The notes beneath the pieces were generated by a model. The model searched no databases. It saw only the letters and a program-made list of their open reading frames with translations, and was not told where the DNA came from. This document shows, piece after piece, positions 14,826-20,981 of a stretch of DNA of 20,981 bases. Position numbers and translations under genes: made by a program. The stretch's first letter is position 1. Every line of letters begins with the position of its first letter. The stretch is from CAYONZ01 sp964405465 (GTDB lineage: Bacteria > Bdellovibrionota > Bdellovibrionia > Bdellovibrionales > JAMPXM01). The DNA lies in the NCBI GenBank assembly GCA_964405465.1, contig CAYONZ010000054.1, positions 1 to 20,981 on the forward strand. The letters run 5' to 3'.

Positions 14826-17105
14826 TTGCTGAAGGACTTAGCAACACCCGATATAAAAGCACGATGGAATCCGACAGGACTGCTAGATAGTAGGACTGTA
14901 AAGAAAGATTCACCGACATCAGGCGATGTACGATCTGCAAGAAGTTCGAACTTTGATTCCCTTCTTTCAGCGAGTCCTTCCGAAACAAAGGACAATGCGA
15001 AAGGGACAGATCGTGTTTCAGTTCAAAAACCAGATTCCTCAAAGGTCAGTTCGCATTTGCAGAATAGTTCGTCGAGGGCAAATCGAATGTCGGCTGACAA
15101 AAGCCTGGCTGAAAAAAATTCTTTGACAGAAGAAAAAATAAATTCCTCAGCGTTTAAAAAAATGTCTGGCAAATTGGGTAAAGTTCGATCTGAATTGAAG
15201 GCCACAAGCGGCAGAGAAATTGATGAGAGTCGATTTGTTTCGCAGGGATCCCGAGCTGAAAGCAATTTGCCCAAGGCTGTCGACTCCAGGGATCGTGAGT
15301 CAGTAAGTGCGGACTCGAATACGACTCCGGACGATTTTTTTATTGAGACTACCTCGCAAAAAGTGGAGAGCTATTCGATTAAAGACGATGGCACGCCATC
15401 AGGTCCTCAGGTGTCCTCAAAGAAGGCCGGTTCTTTTTCTACGGCCCAGTCTGTTGGAGATGGCAAAGTTAAAAAGATTGAACTTGATATGGCAGAGGTC
15501 AATGAGCCTGAACAAAAATCTATGACTGATTTTTTGGGCCAGATGCAGGAGAGATTTGGAATCAATCCAGAAAAAGTTATTCAGGCATTTTCGAAAATGA
15601 ATGAGGAGCAACTGCAACAGCCTGCAGCAGTTTCGTCTCTGACTTTTGTGCAAAACCTCGGACTGTCTGAAAAAGACCAAGTGGAAGCAAAGGGTCTCTA
15701 TGAGGAGCTTCTTACAAAGTTAGATGGTGTCTCTGCAGATCAACTTTCTGTCGAAGTTTTGGATCAGCGGGATTTTCAGGTGCAGGATCTCAATAGTGGT
15801 CTAGATCGAATGAACAAAATGTTTTTTGACTTCCTTCAGGATGACAAGTTGGCAGCCAAAACAGCAAAAGCCACACGTCCTGCTGGTGATGGCATTCAGC
15901 AGTTTCAAAAAATGGCTGGTCAAGCCGATCTTCAGTCTGCGCCCTCCAACACAAAACTTGGAGCGAGTGATAATGCGACCGTGGCAGTGGAAGTCGAAGG
16001 AGCTGCCTCTTTTTCTGCCGGTCAAATTGATGAGAGCGATGATTCCAACTCATCGTCTTTAACGGAAGCTGAAGCTGATAAATTAAGTCCAGCTTTGCAA
16101 AAAAATACAAAGGCACTCACTAGCAAACTATTTGCTAACGCTGAAAAAGATTCTTCGGGCAAATCGAGTGACTTAAACAATCAAAGTTTACAACAGGATC
16201 CAGCAGATGACGCGGCAACAGACTTGATGAGCGATGAAAAGTTCAACGAGATGGTTGGAAAAGACATTGTCAGTGAGCATTCACGATTTGAACAAGAGGC
16301 AAGAGGTACGAAACCGCTTTCTTCTGCGGCGAATGGCCAAAGCGCTTCACCGGCAAATGTAAGTGAATTCAATATGCAGACTACAAAGACTGAGACAGGA
16401 CGGTCGCAAAAAGAGGGACGAGCTGGGACTTCGGTTGAGCGTGGTGCCGCTTCCGGCGCATCAAGAATAGATGCCACGACCGGCAATTCAGTCATCGGAA
16501 GCGACAGCGCTATTGGCAGTACGTCGCCTGCGGTTGCAAAAGGAGAAGCTACAGCAGCTGGCTCTATGTTTGCGGTAAAGACCGGTTCCGATACAAAAAT
16601 TGAAAACATGAAAGAGCTTGTGAATCGAGCACAGGTCATCGCGCGCCAGGGTGGTGGTGAGATGAAAATGGATCTCAAGCCCGAGGGCCTTGGATCTGTC
16701 ACCTTAAAAGTCGCGGTGAACAACGGACAGGTCTCGATTCAAATGGTGACTGAAAATAGTCAGACAAAGAAGGCAATTGAAGAGGGCTTGAGTGAATTGA
16801 AGTCGTCTCTTGTTGCTCACAAGTTGCAACTTGATCAATTGAAGGTGCACTCCCCAGAGGCAGGGTCTCAGTCGAAGTTAGATCAGCAACAGGCGGATGC
16901 TCAAAGAGAGCAAGCAAGACAATTTGCAAGTGACTTCATGGGATCATTCCGTGATGAACGCCAGGCATTTCAACAGGGATTTGCAGATAATTTTGGATCG
17001 CGAATGTACAATCGAGAACCGAAGCGCGTGAATGTGCAACCTGAAGTGACACAGAAATCACAGGCAAAAACGACGAGTAATCGCCGTCTAAACTTGGTGG
17101 CCTAA
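14826..17105 (+). CDS. fliK: Flagellar hook-length control protein FliK
   Basis: FliK is the exported ruler that measures hook length and switches export specificity. It has 759 aa, longer than Salmonella FliK (about 405 aa). The start is TTG 14826 with GAGG (14814-14817) 8 nt upstream; there is no ATG or GTG in frame between the last upstream stop (14781) and this point. Residues 1-~590 are low-complexity, rich in Ser, Asp, Lys and Gln, as expected for the extended ruler region. The C-terminal Flg_hook domain is at about 592-680, with GEMKMDLKPEGLGSVTLKV, matching the family L-x-P-x-x-L-G signature. A basic, Gln-rich tail ends in RRLNLVA. It is followed by a short triplicated motif and flgD. 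Confidence 0.95.
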   Translation: MLKDLATPDIKARWNPTGLLDSRTVKKDSPTSGDVRSARSSNFDSLLSASPSETKDNAKGTDRVSVQKPDSSKVSSHLQNSSSRANRMSADKSLAEKNSLTEEKINSSAFKKMSGKLGKVRSELKATSGREIDESRFVSQGSRAESNLPKAVDSRDRESVSADSNTTPDDFFIETTSQKVESYSIKDDGTPSGPQVSSKKAGSFSTAQSVGDGKVKKIELDMAEVNEPEQKSMTDFLGQMQERFGINPEKVIQAFSKMNEEQLQQPAAVSSLTFVQNLGLSEKDQVEAKGLYEELLTKLDGVSADQLSVEVLDQRDFQVQDLNSGLDRMNKMFFDFLQDDKLAAKTAKATRPAGDGIQQFQKMAGQADLQSAPSNTKLGASDNATVAVEVEGAASFSAGQIDESDDSNSSSLTEAEADKLSPALQKNTKALTSKLFANAEKDSSGKSSDLNNQSLQQDPADDAATDLMSDEKFNEMVGKDIVSEHSRFEQEARGTKPLSSAANGQSASPANVSEFNMQTTKTETGRSQKEGRAGTSVERGAASGASRIDATTGNSVIGSDSAIGSTSPAVAKGEATAAGSMFAVKTGSDTKIENMKELVNRAQVIARQGGGEMKMDLKPEGLGSVTLKVAVNNGQVSIQMVTENSQTKKAIEEGLSELKSSLVAHKLQLDQLKVHSPEAGSQSKLDQQQADAQREQARQFASDFMGSFRDERQAFQQGFADNFGSRMYNREPKRVNVQPEVTQKSQAKTTSNRRLNLVA

Positions 17106-17138
17106 TTTAGTGGCCTCCTAATTTGATGGCCTAAGGAG
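17098..17138 (+). repeat. Triplicated TGGCCT motif at the fliK-flgD junction
   Basis: Three related units follow each other: TGGCCTAA (17098-17105, containing the fliK stop), TGGCCTCCTAA (17111-17121) and TGGCCTAA (17127-17134), which runs into AAGGAG, the flgD Shine-Dalgarno. The second unit carries CTCCT (17115-17119), complementary to AGGAG (17134-17138), so the transcript could fold to hide the flgD ribosome site. The units look like small slippage duplications; the regulatory reading is inferred. Confidence 0.45.
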
Positions 17139-17144
17139 AAGTGA

Positions 17145-18317
17145 GTGAACGTTAAAACCGGTACCCAAACCTGGTCAACAGCAGCACAAGATCAGGGATT
17201 TAAAGCAGACAATTCGCATAGCGTTGGGGCAAGACCTGATCTCGGTGCGGAATCTGTAGGGGATGTTTTAAACAAGATCGCCGACCCGAACTATGTTGAC
17301 CCTGAAAAAACGCGAAAGGTTGGCAATAACCAACTGGATAAAGATGCATTTTTCAAATTGATGCTGACGCAAATGAAATTCCAAGATCCCACCAATCCGA
17401 TGCAGAGTCATGAAATGGCAGCGCAGTTGGCGTCGTTTACCTCACTTGAACAGCTACAAAATATAAACTCAACACTTGATGGGATGAAAAAAGAGCAAAA
17501 TCCGCAAACCAATTTTCAAGCATTGAATTTCATAGGCAAAAAAGTTTCAGGCGACTCTTCACGATTGGTGCGTACTCCTGGAGACAAGTCTCATTCGATT
17601 AGCTTCAATCTTGCGGGTGATGCGATGAAAGCAAAGGTCACGATACGTGACTCTGCAGGAGCAACTGTGCAGACCTTAGAATTTCCGAACCTTAAGAAAG
17701 GCCAGAATTCAGTAAAATGGAATGGCCTCACTAAGGACGGCCTTCCTGCTCGGCCAGACGAGTATAAAATCAATATTGAGGGAACAAATAGTTCGGGCAA
17801 GAAAGTGTTTGCGACGACTGATTTCTCAGGGAGAATCACTGGTGTTAACTTTAGTGCGGAGGGGCCTATCCTTCTGCTTGGTCAACAGACTGTTCGGTTG
17901 TCCGATGTTAAGAAGATTGTTGAAGCCGGGCCTGACGATTTGAAAGCACTGCCATTGACGATGCCTTCGGCGGTTCCAGCATCTAAGTCAGACACTGGAG
18001 CTGCGCCAGCTAAAGGAAACAATCGCAATCAAAAAAGCGCCCAAGATGGATCGCTGGTTGTGAAAAATGAGAGCGATAAAAAACCACTATCAGCGGCGCC
18101 GTTGGCCGCGTATGCGAAAGCGACAGCGCAAGCCAATCCAAATTCGATCGTGAATTCAGCGCCGGCGCAGGCTGAGGCTGTGTCAGAACAAAATGCATCA
18201 GTTGCTCAAGATGAAGAAGAGGTACCGGGTGCTCCTGATTATGAGTCGACTGGAAATATGCAAAACGTAGCAATGTCTAGAAATGTTATGCAAGAGTTGG
18301 AAAAGGCAAAAAACTAA
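17145..18317 (+). CDS. flgD: Flagellar hook cap/scaffolding protein FlgD
   Basis: FlgD is the cap on which FlgE subunits assemble. It has 390 aa against roughly 220-240 in enteric bacteria. The start is GTG 17145 with AAGGAG (17133-17138) 6 nt upstream. The FlgD N-domain spans about 59-115 with DKDAFFKLMLTQMKFQDPTNP and MAAQLASFTSLEQL, both diagnostic. The hook-cap beta domains (about 125-255) include the FlgD_ig-like segment NSVKWNGLTKDGLPARPDEY. Residues about 262-390 are a Pro/Ala/Asn/Ser-rich extension ending with a short helix, MSRNVMQELEKAKN. That tail is not part of the standard family and has no recognised domain. It is followed after 19 bp by the TIGR02530 gene. Confidence 0.95.
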   Translation: MNVKTGTQTWSTAAQDQGFKADNSHSVGARPDLGAESVGDVLNKIADPNYVDPEKTRKVGNNQLDKDAFFKLMLTQMKFQDPTNPMQSHEMAAQLASFTSLEQLQNINSTLDGMKKEQNPQTNFQALNFIGKKVSGDSSRLVRTPGDKSHSISFNLAGDAMKAKVTIRDSAGATVQTLEFPNLKKGQNSVKWNGLTKDGLPARPDEYKINIEGTNSSGKKVFATTDFSGRITGVNFSAEGPILLLGQQTVRLSDVKKIVEAGPDDLKALPLTMPSAVPASKSDTGAAPAKGNNRNQKSAQDGSLVVKNESDKKPLSAAPLAAYAKATAQANPNSIVNSAPAQAEAVSEQNASVAQDEEEVPGAPDYESTGNMQNVAMSRNVMQELEKAKN

Positions 18318-18336
18318 GAGAGAATAAAATAACGAT

Positions 18337-18783
18337 ATGGCGATAAAGACTCTAACACCACAGATGGCTCCGATAGCTCCGAATGAGTTGAAAAACTCAG
18401 TCGGTGCGAAATCGTTGGATCCAGCGGCTGGTGCTGAGTTTAGGAAAACATTAGAACAGTTAACTTCGGCGTTGCCTGGAGCTCAAGGTGGCGCGGCCAT
18501 CGCGGCGCCAATTAAAACTGCGGCGACAAGTGCGTTGAAGTTTTCCGCGCATGCTGTAGATCGTATGCGAACAAGGGGAGTGGTGTTTTCTCCTGAGCAA
18601 ATGAAAAATATTGAGAGTGCCGTAGGTAAAGCAGCACAAAAAGGATCGCGTGAAACATTGGTTCTTACCCCTGAGTCTGCGTTGATTGTGAATATAAAGA
18701 ACAACACTGTGGTGACAGTGATGGATAGAGAGGCAATGAAGAATAATGTTTTCACCAACATTGATAGTACGGTGATGGTTTGA
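18337..18783 (+). CDS. TIGR02530-type flagellar operon protein
   Basis: This small protein matches, from memory, the TIGR02530 'flagellar operon protein' family that sits between flgD and flgE in Bacillus-like and some other flagellar operons. It has 148 aa. A disordered Ala/Pro-rich N-terminus (1-~65) is followed by the conserved domain: LKFSAHAVDRMRTRGV (68-82), a helix to about 102, ETLVLTPESALIVNIKNNTV (106-125) and the highly characteristic NVFTNIDS ending (137-144). The molecular function of the family is not established. The ATG has only a distant AGAGAGA element, 13 nt upstream, so translation may be modest or coupled to flgD. A strong hairpin begins 8 bp after its stop. Confidence 0.88.
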   Translation: MAIKTLTPQMAPIAPNELKNSVGAKSLDPAAGAEFRKTLEQLTSALPGAQGGAAIAAPIKTAATSALKFSAHAVDRMRTRGVVFSPEQMKNIESAVGKAAQKGSRETLVLTPESALIVNIKNNTVVTVMDREAMKNNVFTNIDSTVMV

Positions 18784-18790
18784 GTTGGTA

Positions 18791-18826
18791 AGTACTGAGA
18801 GATCGAGTGATCGATTTTTGAGTACT
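18791..18826 (+). other. Strong 16-position hairpin in the flgE leader
   Basis: AGTACTGAGAGATCGA (18791-18806) pairs with TCGATTTTTGAGTACT (18811-18826) over 16 positions with one G-G mismatch and two G-T wobbles, closed by a GTGA (GNRA-type) loop. It starts 8 bp after the TIGR02530 stop. A T-run (18815-18819) is inside the 3' arm rather than after it, so this is not a textbook intrinsic terminator. An mRNA processing, stability or attenuation role is possible. Confidence 0.6.
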
Positions 18827-18884
18827 ACGAATTCAAGAACATGAGGTTCGAAGAGTTTGTAGGATAAAAAAATAATGGGCTGGT

Positions 18885-18903
18885 CCTCATCTGCCAGATG
18901 GGG
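18885..18903 (+). other. Second hairpin in the flgE leader
   Basis: CCTCATCT (18885-18892) can pair with AGATGGGG (18896-18903) over eight positions with one T-G wobble around a GCC loop. It lies about 58 bp upstream of the flgE ATG. No T-tract follows. The function is unknown. Confidence 0.35.
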
Positions 18904-18961
18904 GAGCCTCCAATTAACACTGCTGACTGACTGATGCGGTGTCGTACCTAGGAGGGGTAGA

Positions 18962-20248
18962 ATGGGTGTTCTTTCTTCTTTATATACCGGTGTGTCCGGT
19001 TTGATCGCACAAGGTGAAGCGCTTGGAGTTATCGGAGATAACATTGCCAATGCCAACACCATCGGATTCAAATCAAGTCGTGCTGAATTCGAAGATATTA
19101 TCTCAAAAAATTTGAAAGGTGTTTTGGGAGGTAACCAGATTGGGCGAGGAGTTCAGTTGGGAGCAGTTAACCCAATTCTCAGTCAAGGTAACGTCGATAC
19201 AACTGAAAAGGCGACGGATCTTGCGATTTCTGGAGATGGCTATTTCGTTTTGAAGGGTTCAGACGGAGAAAGCTACACGCGTAACGGTTCATTTCATTTT
19301 GATCGTGAAGGGTTTTTGACAACCAATGATAATCAAAGAGTTCAAGGGTTCGAAGCAGATGACAAAGGGAACATTATCAACAAAGTTTCAGATATCCGAT
19401 TCCCACGAACATTGACTCCAGCAAAGGCTACTTCTCTTGTGAATTTGGATCTAAACCTTGATTCGCGAATTGAACCAGGAAAGCAGTTTGATATAAATGA
19501 TCCACACTCTAGCTGTCATTATTCTACTGGCGTAGAGGTGTATGATTCCCAAGGTAACAAGCACTTGGTGACCATGTTTTTTAATAAAACTGCTGATCGG
19601 CAGTGGGACTATCATGGTCTTGTCGATGGCAAAGAAATTCAGGGTGGTACGCAGGGTAAGTATTCTGAAGTTGTTGCAGGTAAAATCACCTTTACGGTTG
19701 ATGGAAAACTAGATACTGAGACCATCTCCAAGACGGCATTCAATTTCACTGGTGGAGCTCTTCAAAACCAACAGATAAAAATGGATTTTGGTGACTCTTT
19801 GACTACAGATAAGGGTAAAGGATTACTTGGTACAAAGCAGTATGGTCGGGACAGCGATTTGATCTCTTGGAAACAAGATGGATCAGCTGCAGGTACGATC
19901 ACGAATATCTCTTTCAATGAAGAGGGCGTGTTGACCGCGTTGTATAGCAATGGTCAGGCCTCTGATCTTGGGCAGATTTCAATCGCAAAGTTTGAAAATC
20001 CTGAGGCTCTGTTCAAGGTTGGTAACAACCGAATGAAAGAGGCTCGTTCATCGGGAACCGCGGCAATTGGCAAACCCAACCATGCTGGGCGGGGTCGACT
20101 GTTTGCAAAGTCTCTCGAAAGATCGACAGTCGATCTTGCGTTGGAATTTGTGAACTTGATTCAGAACCAACGCGGCTTTCAGGCGAACGCGAAGACGATC
20201 ACGACAACAGACGAACTGTTGGGTGAAGTTATCAACCTTAAACGATAA
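18962..20248 (+). CDS. flgE: Flagellar hook protein FlgE
   Basis: FlgE polymerises into the hook that couples the rod to the filament. It has 428 aa, a normal size. The N-terminal helix carries NIANANTIGFKSSRAEFED (28-46), the rod/hook signature. The D1/D2 region contains the typical hook sequences DLAISGDGYFVL, YTRNGSFHFDREGFL and VEVYDSQGNKH. The C-terminal helix has LALEFVNLIQNQRGFQANAKTI, also diagnostic. The ATG is preceded by AGGAGGGG (18950-18957), the best Shine-Dalgarno in the window, which suits a highly made subunit. The only cysteine is C185, in the D2-domain region just before VYDSQGN; axial flagellar proteins usually lack Cys. The 178-bp leader is hairpin-rich, and a terminator follows. 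Confidence 0.97.
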   Translation: MGVLSSLYTGVSGLIAQGEALGVIGDNIANANTIGFKSSRAEFEDIISKNLKGVLGGNQIGRGVQLGAVNPILSQGNVDTTEKATDLAISGDGYFVLKGSDGESYTRNGSFHFDREGFLTTNDNQRVQGFEADDKGNIINKVSDIRFPRTLTPAKATSLVNLDLNLDSRIEPGKQFDINDPHSSCHYSTGVEVYDSQGNKHLVTMFFNKTADRQWDYHGLVDGKEIQGGTQGKYSEVVAGKITFTVDGKLDTETISKTAFNFTGGALQNQQIKMDFGDSLTTDKGKGLLGTKQYGRDSDLISWKQDGSAAGTITNISFNEEGVLTALYSNGQASDLGQISIAKFENPEALFKVGNNRMKEARSSGTAAIGKPNHAGRGRLFAKSLERSTVDLALEFVNLIQNQRGFQANAKTITTTDELLGEVINLKR

Positions 20249-20267
20249 ATTTATAAACTCGTAAATT

Positions 20268-20300
20268 GGGCCTTACAAATTTGTGAGGTCTGTTGTTTTG
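20268..20300 (+). terminator. Probable rho-independent terminator of flgE
   Basis: GGGCCTTACA (20268-20277) pairs with TGTGAGGTCT (20282-20291) over ten positions with three G-T wobbles around an AATT loop. It is followed by GTTGTTTTG, a T-rich tract, 20 bp after the flgE stop. This is consistent with the end of the flagellar transcript. The wobble pairs make it a weak-to-moderate terminator. Confidence 0.55.
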
Positions 20301-20316
20301 CGATTTTTTAATCTAG

Positions 20317-20350
20317 TCGCTTGCGCTAACGCCATTGGCGTAGGCGGCGA
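20317..20350. other. GC-rich imperfect hairpin in the convergent gap
   Basis: TCGC (20317-20320) pairs with GCGA (20347-20350), and CGCTAACGCC (20324-20333) pairs with GGCGTAGGCG (20337-20346) except for one A-A mismatch and one T-G wobble. A TTG bulge (20321-20323) lies between the two helices and the loop is ATT. No T-tract follows on either strand, so it is not a canonical terminator. It may be part of a structured RNA, a bidirectional transcription barrier, or a repeated element. Confidence 0.5.
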
Positions 20351-20367
20351 AGAGTTTCTACCCCGTT

Positions 20368-20391
20368 GGGAAGGGGCACCCACTCCTTCCC
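20368..20391. other. Nine-pair GGGAAGGGG hairpin in the convergent gap
   Basis: GGGAAGGGG (20368-20376) pairs with CTCCTTCCC (20383-20391) over nine positions with one G-T wobble, loop CACCCA. A T-run (20403-20408) lies 11 nt after it on the plus strand, too far for a standard terminator. CCCC (20361-20364) could instead pair with GGGG (20373-20376), so two mutually exclusive folds exist. Confidence 0.5.
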
Positions 20392-20441
20392 TGTTGCGTC
20401 TATTTTTTGTGGCGCCCGTGGTAGTTAATGGGAGTATGTGG

Positions 20442-20981
20442 TTATGCAGCCACTAAACAAATTTCATTTTGTCGAATCGGAAGTTCGATGACAAACCGAG
20501 TGTTAGCACAATCAGGGTCTAGATAGATGCGTCCGCTGTGATCGCGAACGATTCCTTGGGCCGTGCTCAAACCTAAACCAGCTCCTTGACCTATTTGCTT
20601 TGTCGTGAAAAATGGCTCCATGATTCGATTTCGAATGTCTTGGGGAATTCCGGTACCAGAATCTGTTATAGTCACTCGCAGTAGCGATCCTATTTGCTCA
20701 CTTTGCATTTCAACCCAAGCATTTGGGGTGTTGATGACGGCATCGAATGAATTGTTTAAAAGATTCAATAGGACCTGAGCAATGTCGGTATCTCGGCACT
20801 CAATTTCGCCTGCAAATTTTTCGTCAATACGTAGTTCCACTTGGTGATTCATGAAGCGTGCACCACAAAGGTCTGAGACAACGCGAAAAATTTGTGCTAC
20901 CTGAATCGGAAGAAAAGGTTCATTTTGGCTTTGTTGTTGTGAGTATTTACGCAAAGATTTAATAATCAACGCAATTCGCTC
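20442..20981 (-). CDS. Histidine kinase, C-terminal part (runs off the window)
   Basis: This is the catalytic end of a sensor histidine kinase; the N-terminus and the phospho-accepting histidine lie beyond position 20981. The 179 visible residues begin in the second helix of the dimerisation domain (ERIALIIKSLRKYS), then the ATP-binding HATPase domain: N-box QVLLNLLNNSFDAV, G1 box DSGTGIP, F-box MEPFFTTK, and G2 box GQGAGLGLSTAQGIV. An internal TTG at 20969 is not the start, since the frame stays open upstream. The group resembles NtrB/AtoS-like kinases, which often pair with sigma-54 response regulators. It is convergent with flgE, so it is not in the flagellar operon. What it senses and its partner cannot be told from this fragment. 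Confidence 0.92.
   Translation of the reverse strand, partial: ERIALIIKSLRKYSQQQSQNEPFLPIQVAQIFRVVSDLCGARFMNHQVELRIDEKFAGEIECRDTDIAQVLLNLLNNSFDAVINTPNAWVEMQSEQIGSLLRVTITDSGTGIPQDIRNRIMEPFFTTKQIGQGAGLGLSTAQGIVRDHSGRIYLDPDCANTRFVIELPIRQNEICLVAA

Noticed and set aside
16181..16723. 180-codon open frame antisense to fliK
   Set aside because: It is a by-product of the biased composition of the fliK ruler region; it mirrors a conserved gene and shows no family features.
18881..18895. TGGTCC...CTGCC resembling a sigma-54 promoter for flgE
   Set aside because: Only nine bases separate GG from GC; sigma-54 requires ten.
18460..19071. 203-codon open frame antisense to the TIGR02530 gene and flgE
   Set aside because: It spans two conserved genes and their hairpin-rich spacer and its protein sequence looks non-native (many His, Cys, Arg).
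20323..20372. Integron attC-like site in the convergent gap
   Set aside because: The AAC and GTT cores are present, but the flanking bases do not fit RYYYAAC/GTTRRRY and no integrase or cassette is nearby.
1..20981. CRISPR arrays, insertion sequences, tRNA or rRNA genes
   Set aside because: No regularly spaced repeats, transposase motifs or tRNA/rRNA sequences were seen by eye on either strand.

Overview
The window reads as chromosomal DNA of a flagellated, Gram-negative, Bdellovibrio-like bacterium (phylum Bdellovibrionota or a close 'deltaproteobacterial' relative). The reasons are an inner-membrane MlaFED lipid transporter (which implies an outer membrane), a flagellar operon in the order flgB-flgC-fliE-fliFGHIJ-motE-like-fliK-flgD-TIGR02530-flgE, a sigma-54 activator inside that operon, and by-eye moderate G+C content. 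The placement is inferred from gene content, not from a search.

Region 1 (10-2938, minus strand) is a tight four-gene operon: a small predicted lipoprotein, MlaE permease, MlaF ATPase and MlaD substrate-binding protein. The junctions are a 4-bp overlap, a 3-bp gap and an 8-bp gap. No MlaA, MlaB or MlaC gene is seen here.

Region 2 (2939-3336) is a divergent intergenic stretch of about 400 bp. It holds weak candidate promoters: an extended -10 near 3097-3105 with a hairpin just downstream, and a sigma-54-type -24/-12 site at 3294-3310.

Region 3 (3337-20248, plus strand) is one long flagellar gene block. It opens with a secreted TPR protein of about 939 aa, then a sigma-54 AAA+ activator with no receiver domain. 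The structural and export genes follow: rod (FlgB, FlgC, FliE), MS-ring and switch (FliF, FliG), export ATPase complex (FliH, FliI, FliJ), a MotE-like membrane protein, hook-length control (FliK), hook cap (FlgD), a TIGR02530 flagellar operon protein and hook (FlgE). Most junctions overlap by 1-8 bp or are separated by short gaps with good Shine-Dalgarno sequences. The larger gaps are flgC/fliE (115 bp), motE-like/fliK (72 bp) and TIGR02530/flgE (178 bp, with a 16-position hairpin). Together these genes build the basal body, the type III export engine and the hook. The filament, stators, FliM/FliN and FlhA/FlhB/FliPQR must be encoded elsewhere.

Region 4 (20249-20441) lies between convergent genes and is unusually structured: a likely terminator for flgE, then two strong GC-rich hairpins. 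Region 5 (20442-20981, minus) is the C-terminal part of a histidine kinase that runs off the window.

Most of the window is a recognisable flagellar locus. The least explained parts are the secreted TPR protein at the head of the operon, the receiver-less sigma-54 activator, the long tail on FlgD, and the structured intergenic regions at 18784-18961 and 20249-20441.
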